Below are positions 1 to 11,676 of a stretch of DNA of 64,000 bases, piece by piece. The first letter of the stretch is position 1, and each line of letters opens with the position of its first letter. Where the stretch lies: the NCBI GenBank assembly GCA_035610365.1, contig CM069432.1, forward strand, positions 230,600,532-230,664,531, given 5' to 3'. The translations under genes and the position numbers were made by a program. The DNA is from Aquatica leii. Lineage: Eukaryota > Arthropoda > Insecta > Coleoptera > Lampyridae. Below the pieces are notes generated by a model, which searched no databases, was not told the origin of the DNA, and worked only from the letters and a program-made list of their open reading frames with translations.

Positions 1-560
1 GAATTATAATTAGCACATCAAAGGACAGGATTAATTCCATAAACTACTCTCTCACTTCCCACAAAATTCTAAGCCAACGCTGCTTTCTTTGTGGTGAGTT
101 ATTGGTAAGTGATCGCACTGTAGCCTAGTTTACGTTTTACCGTAACACCTGTCAATGCGAAATGTAATAAAATAAACTTATTGCATTTGCGCGAAAGTCA
201 TAAGTCTACTTTTGTGGCATTTACTATTCGTAACAAAAAACGTAAAGCAGATAGTCCTGTATACCTAAACCTAATCACTAGACAATTTGTCGGAGTCTCT
301 AGCGGCCAGTACATCCGGTTTAATAATTCACTTCATAAATAGCATGTTTACTTTAAAATTGTTTTTGCTTACATAAAATATTGTGTCGCTATTATTATAA
401 GTAGGTAACTGTCTCAAACAAAACAAAAACTATAATTACCACATTTTTAAAATAAACTAAATATTTAAAACATACCATTTTATCTTTTTTTATTGTGTAT
501 CTACGATATACTATATCTATGTATTTCTAAATAAAAAAATATAGCGGACATTTATGTCTT
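1..560. other. AT-rich intergenic, possible short exon-like scrap near the start
   Basis: No gene is supported. Between about 37 and 108 the plus strand reads openly through a CFLCGE-type segment and then meets a good splice donor (TTG|GTAAGTG at about 109-115). This could be the edge of a transposon-type exon cut by the window border, but it is too short to assign. Confidence 0.25.
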
Positions 561-621
561 AATTGGAAAATTTACCTGGTCCCGAATTAGAAAATTTACC
601 TGGTCTCAAATTGAAAATCTT
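561..621. repeat. 24-bp tandem repeat, about 2.5 copies
   Basis: Two adjacent 24-bp units (561-584 and 585-608) share the core AAAATTTACCTGGTC and differ at a few positions. A partial third unit (609-621) has decayed. It looks like a small minisatellite. Nothing suggests function. Confidence 0.75.
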
Positions 622-3062
622 TTCTTACTAAAACGTTCCCGAAACATTTAGAACATTCAAAGCCATTACCGAAACAAATAAAATATTCTAGTCCCAGATA
701 AGGTGAACACATAAAAGGCCAAAAATTCAGATTCAGTCAAAACTTTTAAGCCTTCAAAAATAAGTGTGGTCTTAATAAATAAATAGGTCAACATCAGTTA
801 AAGAAAAACATGCTATTTTAAATCAAGAAGAGCAGTAAGCGTTTAATTATCTTATTAGCGGATGGTATACAGTTACAGTGATATATAAATTATAGTATGC
901 GTTTCTTTTATATATCTATATGCTATATTGTTTTTAGTTACATTTATAATAATTGTGCGATTTTTGAGTTAATAGCATAAAAATGGTGCGTCGTCCAAAA
1001 CGTTCATTCTTTAAAATAAAATCTGAAAGTTTTGATAGAATACTTACGACCTTTGAATTATAAGTTTGTAATAATGGTCTCAATGTTGTATATTTTATAT
1101 TTACATTTTTCTATTCATAAATGTTGTGAGCTATCTTTAGTGCATTATTATTTGTAGTATTATTTTTATTAATATAATGTTAGGTAGTAAAACTGATTCG
1201 TTACATTGTTGTTGTATAGAACGGCGAGTTGGTAGGCCGAAACAATTACGCTCCAATATTTATCAAATCGTCTTCTAATTGGTTTCCTTGTAATTATGGA
1301 AAAACGTTTACCTTTTTCTAGTCACATATATTTCTAAAGCTTTTTTGTGTATACACGGGGCATAATTAATATAAAATAAATAATGATAACAAAAAAAATT
1401 GTTTTTTGCAAAGGTTATGTAGAACATTATAAATAAAAATATATTAGAAACATTACATAAATAATTCGTAAAATAATAAATAGGAAGAGCAACAGTCGTT
1501 TTGATATCGGTCTAATAATCGAATTTTGGTAAACATAAGGTTTTTGATAAAATTAAATTACTCATATTTTTATAAAACACTAAACTAAACAAACTTTTTA
1601 AAAAAATTCAGTTAACGCAAAAATTCGAATTCGGACTTTTAGCTGTTGTTTTAGAGATATGTAACGATTGAGATTTTTTAAAATTTACTAAAGATATATG
1701 CCACACAAAATAAATAATAAAAATTGTTTTATAGAAAACTATAATTTTTCTATTCCTTACGGTGGTTTAGAATTTTAAGACTTTACGCAAATTACAATTA
1801 TTGACAGCATTCGCAATTAATATGTTAAATTAATAGCTAAAACAATAATTTTATGCTTTTATTACTTTTAGGTTTAGTCTTTACCTTGTTACTTATTTTA
1901 ATCTTGTTTTTTTTTTCATAATTATTATTTTTTTACAACAAAAATTTTTTATAATTTATTTCTTATTTTGTAATTGTATAACACTTCATTCAGATTGCAA
2001 GTTGTGATTTCCGCCTTAAATAGTAATGTATATTTAAATCTATAATTTATAGTTAATTTAATTTTATACTGACTCTAAATGCTGTTTTAATGCATTACTT
2101 TTTGGTAGTTTTTATTTTAAATATTTTTCTTTCTTATTTTTTATTAATCGACTTGTACGTTACCTTACTTAATACACCATTTTTAAGATAATTTGTTTCT
2201 AAATTAATTACTTTTCATTTTATTAAAATAAAACAGTAGTTTAGTAGTGTTTTACTGAACATTTAAATTAATAAATAATTATGTGATTATTTTGAATCAC
2301 TAATAAACGCCTCTTTTTCCATGAAATTACTTTTAAATGCATTAAGCTAACAATAATAGTAAATAATGATGCCAGATACTATAAAATGTAAATTAAAACA
2401 AAATTTTACATGTTTACATTTACTTAATTTGTTAGAATTTGAATATTCATACGGAACAGCTTAAAGAAGATGTCAACTACTACTGTTATCAAGATATAAA
2501 TACGTCTATTCTACATTGCGTTTGTTTAGGTGATGTTTTTAAACTCGAGTAATTTTAAGTATCACTTAATCTTATGTGGAGAGACGTGTTGGTTTAGCAT
2601 ATTGAATTTATTAATTTTATCTACTGAAATCCACAAAACGTGCACATTTTTGTAGTAGTAATAATTATACATATATACAGACTGTATCAAATTTCGTGTT
2701 AAGTTACAGTCTGTATATAAAAATAAACTGGTACAAAAACTACACATTATTACAGCAAATTTGCTTGAACGTTACTTATCAATTACAGTTTTTTTAATTA
2801 TAATAGGTAATAACATCAACGCTTTTTTTATGGTAATAGTGCCAAATTTTTAAATATACTTTCATTATTGTGTATTAAAAAAATTAAAACTAAAAATGTA
2901 TTCAAATAAATTGCAAAAATAAATTTGTAGAGTTAAAAAGCTAAGGGTAAGCCCTTGAACACAATTTTGTACAATAATGCCCAGTTTAGGCATCACATTG
3001 AATTTTCTATACGGAATTCTCGCTAATTCATAGTAATGCCCACTAGTAATAGCGAAAATGGT
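622..3062. other. AT-rich intergenic sequence
   Basis: Long A and T runs and short random open frames only. Neither strand shows a recognisable protein segment. I see nothing else in this stretch. Confidence 0.5.
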
Positions 3063-3368
3063 ATATACAGAGTGGCCTAACAAAAACTTTAAAGACGGGT
3101 TTGTGGCCAGTATAATTTCTTTAAAAAACACAAAAACACGTAAAATTTAATAATCAGGGACACAAGTTTTGCTATGAATTTCACCTCTAAACAGCTTCAC
3201 AGTGCTGTGATAACAACTTCTAAAATATGTATAATAGAGCAACCAAAACCTTCCCTGAATTCAGTGCACAATTTTTCTTGACGTTTCATTAATTTTTGTT
3301 ACAAAAACACGACATAAAGAATGAGTTTAAAGCATTTAAAAACTGAAAGCGTGCTGCTTAGTAATAGC

Positions 3369-4966
3369 CAGAGGCCGAATTAAATCGATTGTCAATGTGA
3401 TGTTAAATTGACAGTAAAAATGTATCAGTACAAAACCAATCATAAATTAAACAGATAGTGCCAAAATATCGCTTAAAAAATTGAAGACAGAATTTTAAAA
3501 CGAATTAATAGGTACATTTCCCACAAGCTAACACGAGTTCTTCTAAACTAAAATAACAATTAGTTCTCATAAATTAAACATTTTTCGAAGAAGTGCTCGA
3601 TGTCTTCTAAACGGAAGTTGCATTTTGCGTTTTGCCCTATTTATTGTGTGCAACTCTGTGTTAAGTAGTGCATTTTGTTTAAGTGACTGTTAAGAATGTA
3701 TTTTGCCTTTATTCGCATTTTTTGTAGAATAATGCCAAAAGTCAAAGAAAGCAATTTTTGCAAAATATACTTTGGAAACAATACTGGATAAATCGACACT
3801 TCAGGTAATAACATCCATCCGAGAGAAAGTAGGTGAAAATCCTATTTGGTTTTTGATTGATGAGAGTACGAGCGCTCTTGGGCGATTTGTTGTAAATGTT
3901 GTGATTGGTGGCCTTTTTCCAAATGGCACAAAACCTCGTCTTATTTTGTCAAAATTTTTGGATGTTGCAAATCATGCCACAATAGCCCGTACAATAAAAA
4001 CGACATTGAAAATTATTTACTTACCGTACTTAGCCCACGAAATACATTGAGTGTCCGAAAAAATCAGAAACCTTTTCCCCGATATCAATTCTCTAATTTC
4101 AAGTCCCCAGTAGGTGCGCTACCTTTAAAACGATGTTTACCAAGACTTCCCTTCCTCCAGTTCCGAGCCATCACTTGTTGGGGGATTTGGTAGGAGACGG
4201 CTCGATATTACAACAAGAATATTGGAGAGATTAAAAAGGTGCATATTCAAGTTCTTTTTTAAGTAAATGTTAGATTTATCTATTTTGAAATCTTAATTGT
4301 TCTTGTTTTTTCACAGGTTGTAGATCACTTGTACCAAGAAAAGGAAGAATTAGGGTGCAAAAAGATAAGCCTATTTTTAAAAGGTTCCAAAACTGCGTTT
4401 TAATCTGATTCTGTAGTAGCTGATTTAAGTTATATTGGAACGTATCTTAGCCAACTTCCAGACTTGATCAAACAATTGGAAGATAAATTTCTATATCTCA
4501 CGGCAAAGTACGAAGTTGATTCACTATCAATCTCTATTGAACTTTCTTAGAATAAAAGGAGAAAACAATCACCAGAAAAACGTTATGGTTCTTGAAAAAA
4601 AAACCAGGTTGGACAAAAATTAACATCAAAAATGCCCTTTGGGGAGAGCATGTAGGAATAATAGATAGCTTGTCCCCTAAAGAAATATCCTGTTTTAAAT
4701 ACGCCCCTATCACTTCTTGTGATGTTGAACGTTCATTTTCACAACGTAAACACATTTTAACTGATGGAAGAACAAATTTTACAGAAAATATGTTAGAGAA
4801 ATACATAGTAGTGCATTCATTTTACGTGTAAATAATTGTATAGATAAAACTTCAAACATTTTTTTTGATATTGTTAATATTATTAATCAGATTGGCCTGA
4901 AAATGCCTGTTTTTAATTTTTTTTTCTTAATTTCATATATTATTTTGCCTACATATTCGGCCTTTA
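3369..4966 (+). mobile_element. CGGBP1-like hAT element, candidate ends
   Basis: The left end CAGAGGCCGAAT (3369-3380) matches the expected CAGAGGCC form of a hAT terminus. The right end ATTCGGCCTTTA (4955-4966) is its inverted copy at 9 of 12 positions. The ends bracket the hAT transposase pseudogene at 3733-4831. I could not find a matching 8-bp target duplication, so the exact ends remain uncertain. Confidence 0.4.
3733..4831 (+). pseudogene. hAT transposase, CGGBP1-like family (decayed)
   Basis: This is a relic of a cut-and-paste DNA transposase of the hAT superfamily, close to the CGGBP1-like proteins common in insect genomes. It seems to start at the ATG at 3733 (MPKVKES) and shifts frame near 3765. 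A segment follows with IWFLIDESTS and GRFVVNVV, the usual start of the catalytic core. A stop and frame changes lie between 4050 and 4240. A possible intron is bounded by an acceptor TTTTTTCACAG ending at about 4316. The C-terminal dimerisation region is well kept at about 4695-4831 and includes APITSCDVERSFSQRK and a LEKYIVVHSF tail. The family is normally a single protein of several hundred residues. Several stops and shifts rule out a working product. Confidence 0.75.
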
Positions 4967-5045
4967 ACTATGACATTAAATGTCAATTGTGGCAATCAGC
5001 AAAAAAATAATTTATTTTAGTAGTTGTTTGCTGATTCTTTTGAAA

Positions 5046-5607
5046 ATGGCCGGAAAGTTTTCATTTAGCGAGGACAAGACAAATAACTTATTTTGAACAT
5101 TATTGAAGATGAACCCCATTATAGTACTAGAAATGTATCTGGACAAACTGGTACATCGCAAAACTTTTTTGGACCAAGTTATCAGACGTTACTACACTCA
5201 TATGATATCGAAAACCTTGCAACAATCGTTACCGGGGGATTTTGTTAAACGAGTGACTTTCTGTTAATTATTTTACGCCAAGAAATTAATTTCTGGTATT
5301 TAATGGATCCAATTATTTTACCGAATCGGCTAAATAAAGAAACTTATTTGGAATTTTTCCCAAACACTCCCAAATTTATTTGACAAGGTGCTACTACAAC
5401 TCAGACTGGAACACTGGTTTATGCGTGATGTAGCCCTGCCTCGTTTTAGTATCGTTGTTAAAAAAATTTTAAACTACCACTATTCAAATAGATAGATTCG
5501 ACAAGAAAATAATTGCTCACAAGTTTTACTTTCATCAAACCCCAACAAATGCACGCCCAAACAGAATTGTGAAATTGCATTGCGGTTAAATGCAATTCTA
5601 TAAGAAA
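5046..5607 (+). pseudogene. mariner/Tc1-type transposase fragment
   Basis: This is a DDE transposase relic of the mariner/Tc1 group (the insect and Hydra family with an STRxxxxxxGTS helix-turn-helix). From the ATG at 5046 (MAGKFSFSEDK) it has a frame break and then a segment with EDEPHYSTRNVSGQTGTSQ, the DNA-binding part. Further on a shifted frame gives LPGDFVKRVTF. After an internal deletion that removes the first catalytic Asp region it reads NKETYLEFFPNT and later RLEHWFMRDVALPRFS, the block normally holding the second catalytic Asp in a DGAP context. Here that block is changed. The copy is far shorter than a working transposase and has at least four frame breaks. Confidence 0.65.
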
Positions 5608-6470
5608 TAATTACCAATTATTGAAAAGACTTAAATTTTTGGCAAAGAATAAATCATATTTAACAGCTTCTATAAAATTTCTGTCTATTGTTTCTGTTGT
5701 ATATTTTTCTATTAAATTTTTTTTATTCTAATTTTTTTAACGATTTTTTTTCAAGTTTGGCGTCTAATGACATAGCCAATTATTGAATTTACCATGATTT
5801 TTAATAACGTTGCAAAAATACGTCTTTTCAGTTATTCCGACTTTTCTTGAAAACCACAACTTTTTTTAAAAAACAGCAAGAGTAAAAAAAGTTTCAGAAT
5901 GAAATTCCTTATAAAGTAAAATAATCATTTTTTAATTTCGCTATCTGTCACTTTTTAAAGGTGCATCTTTCCTTATCAACCCTTAAAAAAGCTTGAGTTC
6001 CATTTTACTTACTGTCAATGAATGCTCTTGGTGCACTTAAAACGCTTACCAAATTTGTTTTTTTTTAAGTTCAAGTATTACTAACATATTAATTTTTTTG
6101 AATTAAAAATTTTACTTTCAAAGCCTATTACCTCTCATAAGTGCAACTTAGTATAAAAGTAAGTTGTGTCAAATCGCCATATTTCCTACATGCTCCTGCT
6201 CTGTGTCGGTTCTTATGCGGAATACCCTGTATATCTAACCTTGCTGCCGCCTAGAAACTTCCTACACTTTCGGTACCGCGCCGAATGTTCCAGAACGATT
6301 CTTGAAATTCTAAAATGTTACAATATATCAATTATATTATAATTAAACAAGCTGGCATACAAAAACAGAAATTTAAATAACATATAATCTGTATAACTAA
6401 AATGTAAAAAACAAGGGCAATTTGTATTTGTCTTAAAAGTATTATACATTACAAAAAATAAACTTGAGTA
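5608..6470. other. AT-rich sequence, 3' part of the mariner-like element and flank
   Basis: Noncoding. It includes the presumed right terminus of the mariner-like element (CCCTGTATAT at 6225-6234). I recognise no gene. Confidence 0.45.
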
Positions 6471-9316
6471 GGGGAGAAGGGGGCAGGTTCGGCCACATAA
6501 TTGCTTTTACTCTATGAAAAAATTCTAAAATATTTCAGAAGTATTTCACCATTAGAAATGGATTGTTTGATCCTCTTTGCTGTTATTTCACATAGGAACT
6601 TTGTTGAAGGTTTGTAGCAAAAAAAGTTAGAAGCCAATTACCAAACGTCTGCATAATGGCCGATCGTACCCCATGTGGGGGCACCATCAGCCAGGTAAAG
6701 GGGTAGTTTCGGCCGTTTTAAAATAAAACAAAAAACAAGTAAAAAAAAATTTATTTGACATTAAGGCTACTAAAATTATAGTAAAATGTAAAATATGAAT
6801 CTCTCCTGGACTTAGCAGGATTTGTAAGTTTGGCGTGAATATCATCTCTGGGGCATATTTCTATGTCATCCACTTGAGGAAAGTAAAATTTATTAGTCTT
6901 AGCTCTGCGCCTAAGATACTTCACTTTATAAGAATTTTCAGAAACAATATTTTCTACACACCCAATATAATGCTGAACAATATTGGGAGAAGGAAATTTT
7001 ACTAAAATAAAACTGTTTATGTCTATGTTATCATCTTCTTGTAAAGACCCAAAGCTTAAGTTATCGTCTGAGTCTTTGCTACATTCAAAATCTGAAAGAG
7101 ACGACTCGCTACTTGAGCTATCAATAAATACTTTTTTTTTACTTGTTTCATCTCTTTCATTTTCACTACATCGCTGGTAGATGGACTATTTACCTCCTCA
7201 GAGGTTCGTTTTAATTTACCCTTTTGTCCTTCAGACTTTTTCTTCTGTTTTTCTATTTTTGCTTCTTCAATTTCCTCTACCCTTCTTTTTTCTGGACTTT
7301 CGGTATATATTCTTGATTTTCCTTGGTTTACTTTGGGTCGTCTTAGAGTTGTTGTTTCTTTCTTAACTTTTGGAAAAGGCCTCACAACTTCGGGACTTAA
7401 CATTTTACTTTCAGTTTGGCTTTGAGTTGGATCGATTACAGCATCTTTTTGAAGTTGATGGTTGATTTCGGCAACCCTCTGTTTCAGCAATTTGATTGGG
7501 TATATTTACATCCCCATAATCATTTTGAAGATTTAACTCATCAGATACTGGCTCTTTTATTGATTGGTCTTTGTACACCAAAGTAGCATCAAAGTCCTCA
7601 TCTACAAAAGGTGAGGAATTAAGTGGCCAAATACCAGTTTTTTCAAAGGCACTGGTAATATTACGGGGCGAAAATGCTTCCAAAAATGGATTTTTTGTAA
7701 TCATGGGAATATGTTTTACTGAGACTGTTTTCCCAGGATTACTGGACATCCAGTCGTTTAATGAGACAGTGCATTTGCTTTTAAAAGGCCCATAAACTCC
7801 AACATCAAGAGGTTGGAGTTTATGGGATGTGTGCGGTGGGAAAGAGAGGAGAACAATCCCATTTTCTCTTGCATAAAGTATAGCTGCCAATGTTGTATGG
7901 GATTCATGATTGTCTATTAGAAGCAAAATTTTGTTTTCTGTGTTGCATTTTGTATGTTTCACAATATGCTCCAATGTCTTAACGAACAAGTCTACTGTCA
8001 TCCATCCTGACTTATTTCCAAGTGCTGTACTTAAAGCTGGAGCATTCTCTAAATAATCTTCTATATTTCTTACCCTTGGAAATATATAAACGGGTGGGAG
8101 TGCATTTCCCGTAGCACTTATGATTCCTACACAGGTAACGAGTTCTCCTCTCTCAGCCGATGCTACAAGACCAATTTGCTTTTTCCCTTTCGGAGCTACA
8201 ACCCTTGGTGGCCTTAAAACTGTTGTTACCCCAGTTTCATCTAAATTGAAGATTTGACTGGGAGTAAATTGATATTTCTTCAAAACGCTTTTGTAGTTCG
8301 TAAAAAATTCTTCCACTTTAACTTTACTAAAACCCAGCCCTCTAGCTAAACTAGTGCTCTCTGGCTTTCTTAAAGACAATGTGTCATTTCTTTTCATAAA
8401 ACCATATAGCCAGTCAGTACCTGCTTTCTTCTTCAAGTTCCAACTTTCTGGGTATTTGCAATTAGGCAGGATCTTTGCATAATCATATACTAGAACTTTG
8501 ATATGTTCATATGTCAAACCGTAATTCATGTTTGAACATTTTTATATATTTAACCAGTAAATCTTCTTGCGACTCGGAAAACACTTGTCTTGTAGCATAT
8601 TTACCTTTTCCTTCTGTATTACTTTCATAACCATCATCATCAAAACGCTGCAGATATTCTCCGACTGTCATAGTGCTACAAATTTTGTTGATTCGTGACT
8701 GCAACGTTTGCCTTTTTATGCCATAAACTCGAGCAGCTTCTCTTTGAGATTTACTTTTAGATAAAACGTCACGCAGGGCCTGACGCATAGTAGCCTCATC
8801 AATGTTGGGCCGATCAGTTTTGGATTTGTAATTACGAACCATCTATAACAAATAATAAATTATGTATTTTTATAATAGGTATTTTATAATTGGGGCACTT
8901 TCGGCCGCCTGCCAAATGTACCCCACTGGTTATGGCTGAATGTGCCCCTAGCGCCATTCTACACTTCAAATATTTATTACTAGACAAAGGAGTAAAACAC
9001 AGGTTATGTTTATCGAAATATACAAAATATATATATGTATGTTAGTTTATGGAAACTGTAAGCGAAATACACGTTCAAAAGGAGCTATATATGGCACATT
9101 CAAATATAATAAAAAAACTTACCTTTATTTTGAAATAACACTTAATCAAACATAAAGTTTACACAAATTTCACAAAACACTTACAACGATGGTACTCGAT
9201 ATGAAAACGCTGCTACCAACAGTTGCGCCCTAAATTCGGCGCGAAATCTTTAACATTTCAAATTTTATTCGCGATGGCCGATTGTGCCCCAATGCCGAAC
9301 GTGTCCCTATCTCCCC
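6471..9316 (-). mobile_element. Structurally complete pogo/Tigger-like DNA transposon
   Basis: The element is 2846 bp, flanked on both sides by TA (6469-6470 and 9317-9318), the target duplication of the pogo/Tc1 superfamily. The left end begins GGGGAGAAGGGGGCAGG. The reverse-complemented right end begins GGGGAGATAGGGACACG. The two ends agree at 19 of the first 24 positions and share a GTTCGGC block. Inside, a minus-strand transposase fills 8842 to 6751. Both subterminal regions carry repeated CGGCC and GTnCCCC motifs, probably transposase-binding sites. It is one of the best-preserved elements in the window, although its gene is broken. Confidence 0.9.
6751..8842 (-). pseudogene. pogo-like transposase (psq HTH + DDE_1), frameshifted
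   Basis: DNA transposase that would bind its own ends and excise the element. From the ATG at 8842 it opens with a pipsqueak-type helix-turn-helix (SKSQREAARVYGIKRQTLQSR). It continues through the second DNA-binding part (WLYGFMKRND) to a DDE core: NLDETGV (first Asp), LLLIDNHESH (second), and the conserved PPHTSHKLQPLDVGVYGPFK block with the third acidic position. A C-terminal tail has SPEVVRPFPK, then a basic/acidic linker, a Ser/Asp-rich stretch and a conserved end (FILVKFPSPN, KYLRRRAKTNKFYFPQVDD), stopping at TAA 6753-6751. Three shifts break it: an A-run near 8545, near 7440, and near 7130-7175. All catalytic motifs are otherwise readable, so inactivation may be recent. Confidence 0.88.
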
Positions 9317-9318
9317 TA

Positions 9319-11676
9319 AATCTAATTATTCTGTTTTTTTCATCTTTTTTTACAATATTGTAGTTGTTAGAATCAATAAATATAATAAAATGATCGATAA
9401 TATTTAAATTAAAAAAATAGAAAAATATATTAATTATAGAAGTTTGTTAATATTGAAGTTATTTTAAAACAAGTTTATTACGTATCTAATTTTCAGTATC
9501 ATACATGCAAAAAATAGAAATTAACTAAATTAAAATTTAACAAAAACTTAATAAATGACACTATGTTAATTTAAACATTTTAACTTACATGGAAATAGAC
9601 TGTTTTCAGTAATTTTATTTTTTGTCAAATTATCTAAGGAATACAGTTATATAATTTATCTGAAAATTAATTGTGATAATAATAATTACCAAGTTGTATA
9701 ATTATTAAAAGAAAGTGCATCTTAACTTTAACTATGTAATGTTTAACTACGGACATTATCTTTTACAATGCATTGTACGTAGCGCTAATAAACGATTATT
9801 AAGTAACTAATCGATACTGACATTTCTTGTTTTTTAAGTAATAACTTAGAAAACAAGATAAATTTCAAAACTTGATGATTTACTAATTACAAACAAAATT
9901 GAACATGATGTTCTTTTTGTAGCTCTTCTTTAATACACTATATTGAATATATATATATAGTATATACACTTACGATCTTTTAACGAGCATTTAGAAACAT
10001 AAATACTTAATATACTACGTTTTTTTGTACATATGCTCGACCACTAGAATGAAGGTCATCATCGATAGCTGTCAATACCCGAGAAACGCTATTCCAAATG
10101 TACTTAGAAATTGCAAATTAAAACTGGTTTAATTAAAAGTATTTATTGGTTAATATTTCAAGAAGCACAAGACAAAAAATATGATTTTTACATAATAGAT
10201 CGAGTTATGTTTTAATTACAGTTAGTTGCAAAACTGACGGTGTGCAAAATAAGCAAAAAATCAATCAACTATTAAACTTAAACAACTTATTAAAAAAATT
10301 GTGTCAAAACACCCAATTGGAAACTGGTTTTTTTAAATACTTTAAATAATATCGTTATCGAAGGTGTATTTATCTTTAATCTAAATTATGTAATTAAAAC
10401 GTACAGGTAATTAGTTAAATTAAAATTTACAAGAAAGTAAACTTTTGGTGTTTTAAATTTGATTAGTAAAGTTACACAATATTATTTAAATTAAACTTTG
10501 AAGTTAATTAGTATTGTTTTGTACATTTACTTATTACCTTACGTTTAATTTTTTTAAGTAATAGTAATTTAATTTGTTTAAAACTATAACAGAAAAAACA
10601 GTGCTCATTCAACAAAATTATAGTAGTACTACATCACTAAATCATACAGAATAAAATTGAATAGAAGTAAAAGCACACAAAAATTTGGTATTTGGTATGT
10701 TTTGTTGCTATTTGCAATATATGCAATATTTTTTTAAACAACGTTATGCTTACAAACTAAAAAAAATAGTAAACACTACGTGTTTCAAAAAAATGTCTAA
10801 ATCGGATACGTTTTAAATTATAAAAATTTGGTAAAAAACGAAAAAAATATATAAATTTACAAAAAGTTGGTATTATAAAATTCATAATTCTTTTTTTCCC
10901 TTTGCTCATGCGGGATAAGATTAAAAAATACTTCTTTCAAAATTAGATGACAGCTTGCAAACTTAGTGTTACTTGTATACACAAAAACGTTTTTAAGTTA
11001 AGGTAAAAATAAATTTCAGTTTTACATATAGCGACTTTATCTACTATTTTATAGTGTATTGAATTATACGAGAAGAAGCTGAAATAAATGTTTTATGATT
11101 CTGCTTTAACAATGGATGAATAGAATGGCTTACAATAAAAATTAATATTATGCGTTTGTAAAAAAAATCGAAAATACAAATTTGTAATAATATCTAATAT
11201 TTCAATAATGTATAAGCAGATATTAGTCGATGCACGGACTTTGTGGAGATTCGACACAAAAAAATACAAGAATTGTACATTAAAACAATCATTTATTAGT
11301 TTTTCACGGAGTGAGTATTCAATCATCAAGTATTTATCTAAAAAAAACTAAGCACTGTTAACACAGCTTGCAACAGTTAATGAGTAGATTAAGCAGCTTA
11401 TCAATTGATGTTGCCGGTTCCAAGCCCGAAACAAGGTCGTGGCCAGGGTTTACAATCAAGGAACAGAATAATAAATTTGTTTAAATGTAAAGACTTCTGC
11501 CTGGCAATCTCTCTTTTCTAGAAAATCATAAAAAATGACTGTAGTAATACTAAAGAAGGTACAAATATATGATAGTGTACAAGATAGGAGATTAAGTTTA
11601 TGTATAATTTTGTTTGAATAAGTAGACTACAAGTATGTAAAATTATTAAACACATATTGTAGTGCTATTAAATTAG
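9319..11676. other. AT-rich intergenic sequence
   Basis: Noncoding on both strands apart from short open frames in A/T runs. A slightly GC-richer patch at about 11400-11470 has GGTTCCAAGCCCG, faintly like a pol III B box. No matching A box or tail was seen, so it is not called a SINE. Confidence 0.5.

Larger units (their letters stand above)
3063..6234. mobile_element. Decayed mariner-like element, probably carrying a nested hAT
   Basis: The left border (3063) reads ATATACAGAGTGGCC. The reverse complement of the right border (from 6234) reads ATATACAGGGTATTCC. ATATACAGGGTG-type ends are usual for insect mariner-like elements. A mariner-type transposase relic lies inside at 5046-5607, and a CGGBP1-like hAT relic lies between the left end and that gene. 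The end similarity is only about 12 bases and the flanking TA is not diagnostic in AT-rich DNA, so the span is a hypothesis built on ends plus content. Confidence 0.4.

Noticed and set aside
11400..11470. GGTTCCAAGCCCG as a SINE B box
   Set aside because: Deviates from the consensus, with no A box at the right distance and no second copy in the window.
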